The notes under the pieces: generated by a model
What the model was told of the DNA's origin: nothing
What the model saw: the letters and a program-made list of their open reading frames with translations, nothing else
Databases searched by the model: none
Assembly: GCF_041146395.1 (NCBI RefSeq)
Contig: NC_090996.1
Span: 27,924,738-27,988,737, forward strand
Direction: 5' to 3'
Origin: Eulemur rufifrons
Taxonomy: Eukaryota; Chordata; Mammalia; Primates; Lemuridae
Length of the DNA stretch: 64,000 nucleotides
In this document: piece after piece, positions 1 through 11,985 of the stretch
Layout: the number at the start of each line of letters is the position of its first letter
Position numbering within the stretch: position 1 is the stretch's first letter
Program-made: the position numbers and the translations under genes

Positions 1-99
1 TGCCAAAACAATGCCACGTCTGGGGATATGATGTTCTCCCAACAAAAAGAACTAAGCTCCATGGGGGCAGAGAACTTCAGCTGATTGCGATGCTGCTGT

Positions 100-170
100 C
101 CCCGTGCTGAACCTGGCACCCTGCTGATGTAGGCACTCAGCAAATACTGACTAAATGTATGACTGTTACG
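100..170 (+). repeat. L2/MIR-type 3' tail fragment
   Basis: The stretch resembles the ancient SINE/LINE2 tail (a 'cctggcac' motif, then 'gcactcagcaaatactgactaaatg'-like sequence). The remainder of 1-690 is AT-rich unique intron in which I see no gene. Confidence 0.5.
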
Positions 171-697
171 TATAAAGCGCCAGATAAAGAATTCATTCAT
201 TTAAAAAATAATTGAGCACTGTTAAGATATATATAAAAAAACCCCACTGAATTGCATACTTTAGGTAGATGAACTGTAAGATATATAAAATCCCATCTCA
301 ACATAGCTGTTTAAAAAAAATTGAGCATTTACTATGTAGCAGGAACCGAGACAAGCATTGGGGGTCAGAGAGTGTATGACCAATAAGGTCTGCTTCTGAA
401 GATGCCACAGCCTTCATTAAGACCCTACACAAATAAATACCCGCATCAGGGGAGAAAGACCACAAGGACAGTCATGAGGACCTTGTCACATTTGGATTAT
501 TAAAATGGAGCCATGAAATCGTACAATTGGGATGACACAGAAGAATGCCAATGATCCAGCCCAACTCCACGCCCCCTCCTACTTCACAGCCACGCAGACC
601 GAGGCTGTGAGCAGAAAGCAGCTAGCTAACCACACTCAGAGAGGATTTGAACCTGCACCTGTCAAAGGCTGGGAGAAGACAACCACTAATGGTACAT

Positions 698-1066
698 AGG
701 TGTGCTGGGGCTGCCGTCACAAGACACCACAGACTGGGTGGCTGAAACCACAGAGTTATTTCTCACAGTTCTGGAGGCTGGAGGCCAGGACCCAGGTGTT
801 GGCAGGGTTGGTTTCTCCTGAGTTCTCTCTCCTTGACTTCCTGAAGGCCATCTTTGCCCTCAGTCTCTTCACATGACCTTTTCTCTGCAGCATGTACAGC
901 TGGTGTCTCTTAGAAAGATGCCAGTTCCATAGGATTAGAGCACACCCTTATGACATCATTTGCCTTCAGTTGCCTCTCTAAAAGCTCTATCTCAAATACA
1001 ATCAGACACAGTGGGAGTTAGGGCTTAACATATACATTTTGGGGAGATGTAATCAGTCCATAACAA
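698..1066 (-). repeat. MLT1-type LTR (ERVL-MaLR)
   Basis: The sequence follows the reverse complement of the recalled MLT1A/B consensus: 'ctgccgtcacaagacaccacagactggg', 'ttctcacagttctggaggctggagg', through 'attttggggagatgtaatcagtccataaca'. It is diverged, non-coding and not paired with internal retroviral sequence. It is an old solo LTR or LTR fragment. Confidence 0.75.
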
Positions 1067-2336
1067 GTAGTGACCCGCTTTTGGCAGGAGATCAATGCCT
1101 GCTGTAAATTTCAAATAGAGGAAGTAAAATGCAACCTAGGAACAGATTAGTAACAATTTAGATAATCCTTGAACATCAACCCTAAAAATAGAATAATCCC
1201 CACATAATTATTGCCAGACCAATCTCCTTACCTAAATGGTAAACGAAATATAATTAACATTTCTTGTAAGACCTCTCAGGAGAGGACACTAAGCTATTTA
1301 CTAACCCTCCTACCTCAGGGACAAGAGAATTGGGTTTTTAAAACTATGCACAGTACTTTGTTTATAGAACCATCTTCCTCCCCGCCAAAAATCTAAAGAG
1401 CAAAACTGCCAAACATAAAATCTCCTTGAACATGCTAAGAGGGGGTGAGAGCTTAGCAACTTTCAAACGAGCCACACAGCACAGATTGCATGTCATTTTG
1501 TAACCTTCCTAATCTTTTCATTACGCATTTTTTATAAAACACCAACAGCATTATCACATGGAAAATGAACTTATTCCTTCAGTTTTTAAATGAGCTTTGA
1601 GAATTCTTTAGTGCTGGTTCGAATGCTGCCTTGAAAGTTGGTGAATGCCACACAGGGTAGTTTGTCATCGTTAATTCCTCTTCCAGCCCAGCTTGGGTCA
1701 ACGGAGACACTAATGCTGCTGCAGAGTTGGCCAAAACCTGGTGATAAATCTCCTGCCTTCCATCTGCCCAGAGCTAACACGGGCAGCAACAACTGGACTC
1801 TTGCAGCCCTTCCTTTGGGCAGAGGTCGAGGCAGGATATCTCAAGTGACTTATGTTGCCAAGATGGGACTCCTCCTTGCCCTAACTTTCTGCAGTCAGAG
1901 TGGTCACAAGGCTAACTGGGGGGCCACTTGCTCTCTTGATGGGCTTCACTCCACCATCCCTCCCATACCGTAACTCCTGCAGCTCAGAAGCACCAGGAGA
2001 TGCTCTAGTTACCTCCCAGGAGAGGTCACAAGTAGCTACTCTGTAGTACCAGGGGAGGCCGGCAGTCTGCTCTCTGGAGTCTGAGATGGGAGCCAACAGG
2101 AGGCTGAAGTTCTCAACAATGACTCTCAGTTACTCAGATTTGAGGGGCAGCAACACCCACCCAAGAGTGAGGGGAATCAAAACAAGTTATGAGAAAGGAA
2201 ACGGGCATCTCAGAGGTTGGGAAATGAAGCCTTTCCTTCTTCCAAATGCTTGAATTGGCTCCAGAAGCAGCTCGTGGGTGGCAGATGAGCTTCTCCTGAT
2301 GCGGAGGTAGAGGAAGCTGCGTGACAAAAGGGGACT
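1067..2336. other. Intronic stretch with no recognised feature
   Basis: This is mixed-composition unique sequence. Short overlapping frames on both strands at 1586-2096 have no recognisable domain and no splice context. I see nothing else in it. Confidence 0.5.
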
Positions 2337-2397
2337 GGGCTAGAATTTGGAACCAGAAGACACGTTCAAGACCTAACTCACCACTTAACAGCTATGT

Positions 2398-3065
2398 CAG
2401 GGGTTGGCAAACTACCAACCACAGGCCAAGTCTGACCACCACCTGTTTTCGTACATAAAGTCTTATTGAAACACAGGCACACCATTAGTTCATACATCAA
2501 CCGCGCCTGCTGTGAAAGTTCATCCTATGAATTGGGTCATTCTTGTAACACCCACTACAACAGCGTCACGAGGCCATGGGGGAAGGTACTCAAGGCACGT
2601 GACATTGCTCCAAGCATGTAGTTCTCTGCAAGCCTGGCTGCTGAAACTGCCTGCTGGAACCTGAAACCAGTTTTATCTAATAGCTGCTGAAACCACCTGC
2701 TGGGACTCGGTAAGACTAGTTTTACCCCACACTGTCACTCACCACTCAGAGCTTGCCAGCTCCCCAAAACTTTGCTTGTGCTAATGAACTTTCTTGCAAA
2801 ACAATGTGTAACATTTCTCCCGCTTAAAAAATCTCCAGCCTTCTCCGAAGAACAACTGGTCTGTTGTGTATGACCTGAATTGCAATTCTTGCTTGACAAA
2901 CAAAATGTCTTAAACTTAGACATTTGTCTCTGAGTTTTATTTGACTCCAACACTGCTTTCACACTATAATGGCAGAGTTGAGTGGCTGCAACAGAGACCA
3001 TACGGCCCACAAAGCTGAAAGTATTCACTATCTGGCCCTTTACACAAAACACTTTCTGACTCCTA
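2398..3065. mobile_element. MER1-like hAT DNA transposon relic, split by an LTR
   Basis: It begins with caggggttggcaaacta and ends with ctatctggccctttacac...tttctgactccta, the terminal inverted repeats of the MER1/Charlie group as I recall them. The flanking 8-mers agctatgt (2390-2397) and cactatgt (3066-3073) agree at six of eight positions, as expected for an old hAT target duplication. It is non-autonomous with no transposase frame. Positions 2511-2952 inside it are a later insertion. Confidence 0.7.
2511..2952 (+). mobile_element. Solo LTR, ERV1-like, inserted into the MER1-type element
   Basis: The 442-bp block starts TG (tgtgaaag) and ends CA (ccaaca). It is flanked on both sides by ctgc (2507-2510 and 2953-2956). 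When the block and one ctgc are ignored, the host MER1 element is continuous. A four-base target duplication with TG...CA ends fits gammaretrovirus-type LTRs. A TATA-like cttaaaaaa lies near 2825, followed by a T-rich 3' part. No internal viral genes are present, so it is a solo LTR left by recombination. The family is not assigned. The plus orientation is inferred from the TATA-like box. Confidence 0.65.
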
Positions 3066-3224
3066 CACTATGTGATATTTCATATAAATTACTTCACATC
3101 TTTCGATCTCAGTATCCACGTTCCTTAAAATGAGAACTGTATAGCCATCTGTCCTTCCTATCTCAAAGAGTTTTAAAAATCAAATTTCACTATAACATCA
3201 TACTAATGACAATTTGAGCCTTTA

Positions 3225-3400
3225 ATATCTACCAGGCAGGGTTCTAAGCACTGTGCCTGAATTATTTCATTCAATCCTTACAGTAACTCTGTGAGAGAGG
3301 CAATATTACAAACCCATTTTGTAGACAAGGACACTGAGAGTCAAATGGGAAGGATGGTGGCCAAGATGGTAGATGTAGAGCTGGGTTCAATCCAAGCTCC
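3225..3400 (+). repeat. MIR SINE
   Basis: MIR/MIRb-like motifs occur in order: 'ttctaagcactgtgcctga', 'ttcattcaatccttacag', 'cccattttgtagacaaggac', 'actgagagtc'. Confidence 0.65.
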
Positions 3401-3884
3401 CAACCCACCCACGTCCTCTGTCGTCCATGCCCTGTGGACATGGAGGTGCTGGAGGTGTTGCCCGACACAAGAGTGAACTGACAGATCTTAGCCCTGGCAA
3501 AGGCATCTTGCCACCCTTTAGGCCTGTCTCCATGTTTTCCCTCCAGCCTCACCCCTCTCCCCTTCCATTCTCTCCCCCCTTAAATTCCCAAGAAGAATTC
3601 ACATCTTTCAGTTAAGAAACATACAGGGCCTACTCTCTCAGCTGGTCGCAAAGCCAAACCATGAGAGCCACCAGGTACCAGGTTTGCACTTCATTCTTAT
3701 GCAACATTTCATGTTAAGTGGGTAAAAAAAACTCTTCTAAAACAGAGAGAGTAATACTTCCAGAATAAAGATTCAAAGTTTTGGGTGTGAATTTAGAAAA
3801 AAATGCATGTGTAACCCAGAACAACACCAGGAATAAGAAGCAGAAATGCCTGCTGGGAACTTCATAGTTTACCAAGTCAGAGTT

Positions 3885-4055
3885 CCCACTGGATCCTCAC
3901 AAAAGCCCTATACGGCTTGATATTCACTGGAAACTGAGGCCCAGAGAGATCAGGGACTTGCCTGAAGATGCACAGCCAGTAAGGAGCAGAGCTGCCAATC
4001 AAAATTAGGTCCTCTACCAAATCCATCAGTTGGGCTACACCACCATGCTGCGAGG
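3885..4055 (+). repeat. MIR SINE
   Basis: It contains 'ggatcctcacaaaagcccta', 'ctgaggcccagagag', 'cttgcctgaagatgcacagc', 'cagtaaggagcagagctg', a standard MIR progression. Flanks 3401-3884 and 4056-5380 show no gene; the frames there are unrecognised. Confidence 0.65.
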
Positions 4056-5388
4056 TCTGAACACATTAGACAAGACAGCAGAGGCTGGATGAGCACCTGT
4101 AACAATTATTGGATGAGCAGGCATCTGACCCAAAAGCTATTATGCCTAAAGTGAAGGCTCCTTACCCTTTCGGTCAGGAGAAATCCCTCTACTCTTCAGT
4201 TCCAGCCCTAAATCTGGGATGCCAGTGGCTGTTGGCACTTGCCAAGGTTCCCCGGGGGAGGGAATTCTACTACTTTTTGGTCACCCCTTATCTCCTCTTT
4301 CTGGAAACTACCCTCCGTGGTGTTCTGGTGGGCCTGTCAATCATACAGGTGGGCATCTGCCCCTGGCTGGGCCATCCCTTTAGAACTGACGACTAAGCCA
4401 GAAAAGCCCCTGTGACCTATACAGAGCTAATCGGTCCTTCCAGGGAGGAAGGGTGGGCCTCGTCCTGCTGAGATCCTGACCTGCAAGAGGAACGTAAGCC
4501 TGGCTGTGTTTGCCGGCCCAGGGGAAGCTGGCCTGAGTGTGACGTTGACCCAGAAAGCAAGGGCAGGGCAGAGACTCAGAGGCCAGATAAGATCGTCATC
4601 GTTCTGGATCCTGATCTATCTGGAGCCTACACCGTCTTATCCCTGTGGAATTCCCGGTTACATGAACCAACAGGTTCCTTGTTTTGTGGTTTTGTCCCTT
4701 TGGTTTACATAAACTAATGTGAATCGGGAATCTTTTGATCTGCTCCAAAGAATCCTCAGGCACCTGTTTCCCCTCCAGGCCCAGCTCCTCGAGTGCCCAG
4801 GGACAAGGAGGGTGACAGCCCCGAACCAGGCTCTCCTCTTCGAGGACAGAACACTAGCGAGGCCTCCAGAGCATAACTACAGCCAGAGCTGGGCAGTCAG
4901 GGGTCCTCCCGCCCTCGGCAGCCTGTTTTAAACAGCACAGGCTCAAAATGAGAGACCCTTCCACCAAAAAACTCATGTTCTGGAAAGACATCAAAACCAG
5001 ACAGTGGCCACTATCTAACTTGGACTGATCACAAGATGGGAACAACCGTGAGTGTTTTTTCCCTCCCTTTTAAAGTGTCAGCCTTTACAGAAAGGCTTAG
5101 AGATGCAATAGCAGACCCCAGAGCTGGGCTCAATTCGATGCTCTCAGTCATCATGTGAAGATGATGGGGGCAGCTTTTTGATACCCCCAATTAGTGGCAA
5201 GAATAATAAAATTCTGCAGGAACCCCTCAGGCTGCCCAAGAGCCCCTGTCAACCAGGGAGAATAGTCAGGGCTGCCCCATGGGGTCCACCAGGAGCTAGA
5301 GACGGGAATTACAGACCAGGAACAGGTATCCTGGACCTAGTGAAAGGTCCTTCCATACTCTCCTCCAAGCCGCCAAAGTGATCTAAGG

Positions 5389-5823
5389 CTGCAGTCCCCA
5401 ACCGCCTGTTAGGGACTGGGCCACACAGCAGGAGGTAAGTGGCAGGCTAGCAGGGAAGCTTCGTTTCTATTTACAGCCACGCCCCATCGCTCACATCACC
5501 ACATAAGCTCCGCCTCCCGTCAGATCAGCAGGGGCATTAGATTTTCACAGGAGTGTGAACCCTACTGTAAACTGCACATGTGAGGGATCTAGGCTGCATG
5601 CTCCTTTATGAGAATCTAAGATGATTATCCGAGATGGAGCTGAGGCGGTGATGCTAGTGCTGGGGAGCAGCTGCCAATGCAGATTATCATTAGCAGAGAG
5701 GTTTGACTGCACAGTAAATGTAATGCGCTTGAGTAGTCCCAAAACCATCGCCACTCCCACTGGTCGATGGAAAAATTGTCTTCCATGAAACCTGTCCCTG
5801 GTGCCAAAGACTGGGGACTGCTG
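5389..5823. mobile_element. Non-autonomous hAT DNA transposon with intact target duplication
   Basis: The ends are ctgcagtccccaacc on the left and ctggggactgctg on the right (imperfect terminal inverted repeats). A perfect 8-bp flank duplication atctaagg sits at 5381-5388 and 5824-5831. The interior includes 'gggccacacagcaggagg' and 'gaaaaattgtcttccatgaa', typical of an abundant mammalian hAT group whose name I will not assert. No transposase frame is present. Confidence 0.75.
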
Positions 5824-5984
5824 ATCTAAGGTATAAAAATCATGTCACTTCCCCAAGACCCTAAAAACCCCAGCCGTGATCCTTCTCCATGATCCGTCTC
5901 CTCTCTAAAACCAGGACTTGATCACAGCTACCTGCAAACCAGCATCCCTGAAACCCTGTCATGCTTCTGCTTTTTAAAACAACA

Positions 5985-6165
5985 GCTTTGAGATAAAATC
6001 CACATACCAAATAATTCACCCATTTCAAGCACACAATGTAATGGTTTTAGTATATTCAGAGTCGTGTAGCCATTGCTACGGTCAATTTTAGACCATTTTC
6101 ATCAGCTCAAAGAGAAACCCTGTACCGCTCAGCAGTAAGCCCAGCTTCTGAGATCACCTCCACAG
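5985..6165 (-). repeat. L1M 3' end fragment
   Basis: It is the reverse complement of the old L1 3' terminus: 'ttgagataaaatccacatac', 'ttcacccatttcaagcacac', 'gaccattttcatcagctc'. The same segment type appears on the plus strand at 37777-37930. Confidence 0.65.
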
Positions 6166-7339
6166 CCAGCCCTCAGTGATGCCTGTGCTGTGCAGGAGGG
6201 GAAACCCTTTCTTGTGCATGTTCCCAACAACAGGGGCTTCTCGGGAGGAGAACAGCACCTTCCCCACCCAGCCCTGCGGGGCCAACGTTCAGTCCTTTCT
6301 CAGGATGATTTGGAGCGAGAAGAAACCAGCATTCAAATAACTAACTCGTTCACATTTTTCTATGAGTGTCTTTTGTCCTCCTAAGGGAGCTCTCCAGAGG
6401 GCAATCTAGCAGAACGCACTGATATGAATTTATGTGACAATCGAATGATAACTCAATATGGTAGTGTTAGAAGAGTTCTGACAGCAAGGGTGAACCGGGA
6501 ATGTGGCGGAATGGTCCCTGGGATGAGGGACGAAGAAGCGTGGGAGGCCACCCCCAGGAGGAAACCAGGAACAGAAAGTGAGCAGAGCTCAAAAGGCACC
6601 AGCGACCAGGCTTTGTTGCAGGGTCACAAGGGAACCCGTCAGTCTGCCCAATTATGGGAAGACGGTGCAGCTGGGATACGGTATGGAAGCGGGTGGGGAC
6701 CTCGGAGCGGAGGAACCAAGAACAGGAGGAACCACCCGGGGTTTCGAATCAGACAAGCTGGGTTCCATTCTGCGTGACCTTTTACCTTGCTATGTGACCC
6801 TGGACAAAGGTTACTTATGTAACTGAAAAAGGGCAAGGAAATTTTTTTCGTTTTTTAAACAAGTTCTCTCTTTATAACCCCCACCCTTTTTGGGAATTAA
6901 AACCTGCATTCCTTCCCCAAGCCCAGTAATCAAAGGGGCAGAAAAATGTTCTTTGCTGTTTGTTTTCTAGTATTTTAAACCACAGGAGATGCCCAAGGGT
7001 CACAAGGTCAAAGGAGATAAGGACAACCCAAAACACCAATTTTGGTTAAACAGCAACAGCCTGAAGACAGGACACGAGACACCAGTGGTCAAGTAGACTC
7101 AGCCCAACTGCCAAAACCCCCACCTTCTAAAAAGCCCTGCTTTTCTGCTTCAAGACAGGATGGTGGTCTTTGAGAGGCCAGTCCCGTCCCCTCCTCACCT
7201 GCCAGCAAACTAATAAACTTCTCTTTCCTCTTCCTCAAAACACTTGTCCTCATTCTTCCTTCTGATTTGGCCTTGGGGACAAATACCGAACTTTCAGTGA
7301 CACTTAAAACTTTCTGAGCCTCAGTTTCCCCATATGAAA
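6166..7339. other. Intronic stretch with no recognised feature
   Basis: Unique sequence. Frames at 6424-6836 overlap each other on both strands with no domain. A T-rich run lies near 6841-6860. I see nothing else in it. Confidence 0.45.
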
Positions 7340-7680
7340 AGGAGAACTGTCCCTTCCCTGAGAGCCCCTTGCTCATCTGTGGGCTTTTGCACATACTTTT
7401 GCTCCCCCAGCTACCTTCAGCTGCTCTAATGTCACTTCCACCAGAGAATCTGCCCAGATGCCCGCCCCTCGCCATCCCCTCGCCATACACATGCAAGCAC
7501 TAACTGCCTCTGTTTTCTGCCTCCTTGACAGCCCACACTTTTCCTTCAGAGCAATTCTCTGTTTGTACTAAAATGAGTATATCATTACTGTCTGCCTCCT
7601 CGCCAGAACACGTTACTGCATTACATCTCCCGGCGCCTGGCACGCTGTAGGGACCCAGCAATTGTAATTTTCCTTGAGAG
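7340..7680 (+). repeat. L2 LINE 3' fragment
   Basis: Degraded L2 3' features are visible: 'gggcttttgcacatactttt', 'cttccaccagagaatctg', then 'tctcccggcgcctggcacgc', 'cagcaattgtaa'. No coding capacity remains. Confidence 0.5.
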
Positions 7681-7682
7681 GC

Positions 7683-8126
7683 AGCGCAGTGTGCTAGCTA
7701 AGAGCCTGGGCTCCAGAACAGGGGGTCAGCAACCTCTTAGATAGCTAAGACCCTTTGGTAAAGGGCCAAATGGTAAATATTCTCGGCTCTGTGAGCCATA
7801 CAGTCTCCGTAGCAACTACTCCACTCTGCAGTGTGCAAGCCGCCAAAGACAATTCCTAAACAAAGCGGGACGGCTATATTACAATAACACCTTATATACA
7901 AAACAAATGGTGGCTCTGCAGGTGACAGTTTGCCAACCCCTGACCTAGAATCACACTGTGGAGTTGAATCTTGGCTCATCTGTAACTTGTTACCCTGAGC
8001 AAGTGACTTAACTTCTTCGTGCCACAGTTCCCACATCTGTAAAAAGGCAGTGATACTCAGATCTACCTCACTGGGCTTTGGGAGGATTAAATGAATGAAA
8101 CACAGTAGGCACTCAATAAATGTGGA
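7683..8126 (+). repeat. MIR SINE split by a hAT element (7683-7718 and 7951-8126)
   Basis: The left part reads 'gcagtgtgctagctaagagc', 'ctgggctccaga'. The right part continues with 'ttgaatcttggctcatctgt', 'gagcaagtgacttaacttc', 'atctgtaaaaaggcagtgat' and ends 'aggcactcaataaatgtgg', a near-complete MIR. It is cut by the hAT element at 7719-7942. Confidence 0.75.
7719..7942. mobile_element. MER1-like hAT DNA transposon nested in a MIR
   Basis: Terminal repeats cagggggtcagcaacct and gtttgccaacccctg bound 224 bp that include 'ggtaaagggccaaatggtaa' and 'tctccgtagcaactactcc'. Flanking 8-mers ctccagaa and acctagaa agree only partly, consistent with age. It is non-coding. Confidence 0.75.
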
Positions 8127-8208
8127 CTGCCATAATCATCAGAGCCATTACTTAATGGTGGTGTTGAAGACGGGATCAATAATTGCACCCACCAGCCCTA
8201 GGATGGTG

Positions 8209-8252
8209 GCTGCCATGATGGTGAGCATGATTGTGATGATGATGATGATGAC
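8209..8252 (+). repeat. GAT-type simple repeat
   Basis: A short interrupted tract of atg/gat units, with a pure core of about 20 bp at 8233-8252. It produces histidine-rich frames on the minus strand that are artefacts. Confidence 0.7.
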
Positions 8253-9190
8253 TGAGCCAACCTTGACAAGAAGAAAGGCAACCAGGTGAGTGCAGGGAAG
8301 GAATGAGAGATAGGAAAAACTCTACCTGGGCCCACAGAGGCTCCATGACATCTGACAACTGGACAGTCTGGATTATGATGCAGGTGGCCCCCATAGCCCC
8401 CTCTCTGCAACCTCGTGTGCACCTGCAACAGAGCTCGGACAATGACCATCAGGTGACGCCAGCTCTGGACCAGACAACCAGTTGGTGCAGTCACAGGCCA
8501 CTGGAATCAGATTTCTCATGAAGCAGGGGGACAAGGAAAAACCACATGGCATGTCAATTTCCAAATGGGGACAGTGACCTTGCCAGCTGCGAGCTAGCCA
8601 GGAAGGTAGTTTCCCTGGTTCAGCCAGTGAAACTAAGACTTCCTCACAGGGTCCCCCTCAAAAGGTCAAAAATTCCTCTGGATACAGGAGAGGAATACAT
8701 CGAGCTAAGGAGCCACTTGAGGACTGTAACAGAACGCCCCTGGTTTACCACCATCCTTAGCCACTGACTGATCCCACGTAAGGAAGGCTCTATGCAGCAA
8801 CCCACAGCAAGGACAGAACCATTTTGACTTTCAGAGTAGGGCCTGAGTTTTGTTTTGCAAAGTAAACAAATAAATAGCACAAACAAACCAATAATTAGTC
8901 ACGATTATTAAATTCACAATATTAAGGTACACAGACGATTCTCCAGAATCACTTGATAAAAGTATATCACGTCCTCCTGATTTTAGCTACATCCACACGC
9001 ACCAGCTAATGCCTGAAGCTACTGGTGGGAGTTATCAAACAATCACGGGGTCTCCAAGGAAGGAGGGCACTTGGGATTCAGATTTTCCAGGAATTGTGTC
9101 TATTATAAAATTTGTTCCCTTCTTGGTCCCTGACAGAGAGCAGGCACCTGGGAAGTAGGTAGGGAGAGGCTTTGACAATGAAATGACTAA
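8253..9190. other. Intronic stretch with no recognised feature
   Basis: Unique sequence with short frames in both directions and no domains or splice structure. AT-rich from about 8860 to 9000. Confidence 0.45.
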
Positions 9191-9194
9191 TGAC

Positions 9195-9500
9195 ACAGTC
9201 AACTCCAAACAAACTGACTGCCACACCCCCCTGTCTGACACTCCAGTCTTGCCTGCACCCTATGAGATCTGGCTGTCTGTGCCCCGCACCTTCGCCCCCG
9301 CCAGCTCCTCTGCAAGGAAGGGCATCCCTTCACCACCTTCACCAACATGACCCTTCAGTCTCAAGGCTCAGCCTCGCCCGAGCCCGTTCCACAGGTAGAT
9401 TTCTCCCTCTGTGCTCCCAGAACTTGCTGGCGCTAGCCACTCTGCGGCCCCACCACGGCTCCCATGTGTGTCTCTCCCACTGGACCCTGTCTTGGATCAC
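9195..9500 (+). repeat. L2 LINE fragment
   Basis: A C/T-rich stretch with L2-like 3' text ('cctctgcaaggaagggcatc', 'ttccacaggtagatttctcc', 'ctcccactggaccctgtctt'). It is heavily diverged, so the assignment is tentative. Confidence 0.4.
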
Positions 9501-11230
9501 CTTGTCTTAAGTAATAAAATCTTAAAAGTCACACGTTTGATAGGTTCTATTTTCTAAAACTTAGTTGATAAGTAAGATTTTAAAAAAATGAAACTCAGTC
9601 AAAAAGAAACTATGGAAATAAAAAATGTTCATCTGTACGGCCAGAGAAACGATGTTTCCCAAATATGGGACCTGCAGCCAGCACCACAGCGCCCCCTCTG
9701 GCCAGCCTGTGCGCAGGCCGACTTGCAGATTCTTACCGAATCTGATCGGGACACCTGGGAGGTGGGACACATAGGTGAATAGGGGGAACCCTGGGGAGCA
9801 GCTATTGTTTCTGCTCTGGGCAAGAACACACCTCCACATCTGCTTTCCCCCAGAATGCTCACCTGGGAGTTGATGTGCCCACCCAACTCACCTCTGGGGA
9901 TGGGTGTGTAATTCGGAGCTGACCAATCAGGACAAGAGGCAGTGACTCAGGGATGGGCACACATTCGGGCCCAGTCTGAGCCAAGAGCATCAAGCCGGAG
10001 ACCTGACTGCTGGGAGCCCAGAAGTTCTGTCTTGCCCACTGGGCACAAAACAGAAGAATGGGAGGTCTGTAGTGCCTGCCCACTGACAGTGGCTCTAGGA
10101 GCGAGGCCCACGCTCAGAGGAACAGAGATGGACCCTGGATCAAGCCATGCCTGAAGCAAAAACCTACCTGGATCATGTGAGCCCTTCTACTGTAGCCAAG
10201 TCACGCTGGATTTTCAGAAGTTTACCGACAAAAGCCCTAGATGATACACAGCCACTCCAGAAGAAAAATCAAAGTTTATATTTAATATTTGAATGATAAA
10301 AATAGACTTATAAAAGCAGGCTCATAAAAAATGTCTAGCTGAGTACGCATTCAGAGACTAAAGGATCGACTATTTTACCGACATGCATCACTTTTCCTCT
10401 TTATTTAGGCCTAAGTGAGTTGACCTAAGACAAAAGATGACAAGCAAGTTATCTTTTCATGCCACGAAGTCGCTGAACAACTGACGAGCTGTGTATGTAT
10501 CACTTAATAACTAGAAGGCACACTGCAGTAAGGGAAAGGTGTTTGCAGAGGGGGTGCCACTCAAACTCCGCTCTGCGTTGGGCCCATTACATAGGAAAAG
10601 CAAGAGCCGCAGTAACTCCAAAGCAGAAACATGAGCCTACTCTATTTATACTCGCTTTCCTGTGAAACCACGTATTTCCCACTTAAGAAGTTTACGTGTC
10701 TCCGAAAGTTCTGATAAGTCTTCCTTATCTGTTCCTCAAAAGGCTGAACATGACAAACTCTTGATTCACTCCTGTGATGCCGATGCAAATTCTAGAACAG
10801 CCGTGGGAGAAGTGAGTCAAAAACGCATGAATAAACACTCCATGTGAATTTCACTGCCCGAAATAAGAAAGTCCCATGATTAAAAACAAGCCAAATGCTC
10901 AGACTGCTCGTACAGCTTTCGAATGCCAGCCCGTTTCAAAGTGAGAAATTCAAAAAAATATTATCAACCAAAAAGGAACACACTCGTAAACAGTACTGAA
11001 TCTTGTCAAGGTTGTAACGCTAGGCCGCAAGCAAAAATGGAGTGGCTTGAGCTTCCAAAAGCCTCAAACCTACAGCATCGAGGATGCCAAAACATCTTAT
11101 AAATCCCTATGAGATAACAATACGTGATTGCATGGGTTTTCTTAAACTGGCATAACTAGTAGCATCCTACTAACCAGAAATCTTGGGCAACTGGAAATTC
11201 TGTTTTCTAGACTCCTGGAGGCCTCAACAG
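9501..11230. other. Intronic stretch with no recognised feature
   Basis: 9540-9600 and 10260-10420 are AT-rich. The frames at 9561-10159 overlap on opposite strands and have no domain. The stretch 10270-11230 reads as repeat-poor unique sequence. I see no gene. Confidence 0.45.
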
Positions 11231-11234
11231 CCTA

Positions 11235-11835
11235 ATTCCGTAGCTCGTTCCCCTCACACGTTCTGCTCTAGTCGCACTGGCCTTTCTTTACTTTTCTTAC
11301 ACACCCCACGCTCATCCCCACCTCAGACCAAGACCCACTCTTAGGCAAGAAGTTTCAAAACGCCGTCCCTGCCTCCTGTTGCTACCAGCACCACCCCCAT
11401 CCTCCACACTGCTCTCAACGAAATGCTCCTCTAACCAGTGAATTCGTCAGTTCAGCACCCTCAGTGGTGCTCCGCTGCCTACAGGAGAAGGACCACATCG
11501 CCAAGCAGGCGTGCAGGACTCCGTGGGTCTGGCCTCAAACACACTGTGCCCTTTCACGCTTCTCAAAAAGCCCTTCTCACTGCCACCCCACCTTACCCAC
11601 CTGCCAAACCCCGATCAGCCTTCCAGACGGAGCTCAGTTGCTCCTACCCCCCCCCCAGGGAGGCCGGGCCCCCACTTTCCCAGCAGGGTAAAGCAACTCA
11701 CCCATAGGCCATTCCCATCTACCATCAGAACAAGCGTGCTACGTGACAAACACGTGCTTGCCTGCCCTCCAGGGCCCTGCAGGGCAAGGACTTTGCCTTA
11801 TTTGCCATTGTTGCCACCACCCAGTGCCATGACCA
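11235..11835 (+). repeat. L2 LINE fragments
   Basis: Pyrimidine-rich text with L2-like phrases ('cacgttctgctctagtcgca', 'gtgccctttcacgcttctca', 'ccctgcagggcaaggacttt', 'gccaccacccagtgccatga'). A C-run lies at 11647-11656. The three overlapping frames here are low-complexity proline/serine artefacts. Confidence 0.45.
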
Positions 11836-11985
11836 GCGCCATGACCTACGCAGAGCAGGCATTCACAGTTTGCATTCAGGGGACATTTACTACCCGCCTT
11901 CTATGTGTCAGGCCCTGTTCAAAGCACTGAGCTCACAGTGAACAAGACAAAAAGGGCCCAGTGCTCATGGGCTTTCAGGCTAGCT

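Larger units (their letters stand above)
2337..3190 (+). repeat. MIR SINE, split by a nested insertion (2337-2397 and 3066-3190)
   Basis: The left piece reads like the MIR core (ggaaccagaagac, caagacctaactcaccactta, acagctatg). The right piece continues it (acttcacatctttcgatctcag, ccttaaaatgagaactgtat). The split falls exactly where MIR has 'agctgtgtgacc', and the intervening DNA is a hAT element. Orientation is plus, antisense to the gene. Confidence 0.65.

Noticed and set aside
8176..8442. Histidine-rich peptide on the minus strand
   Set aside because: Produced by the GAT simple repeat at 8209-8252.
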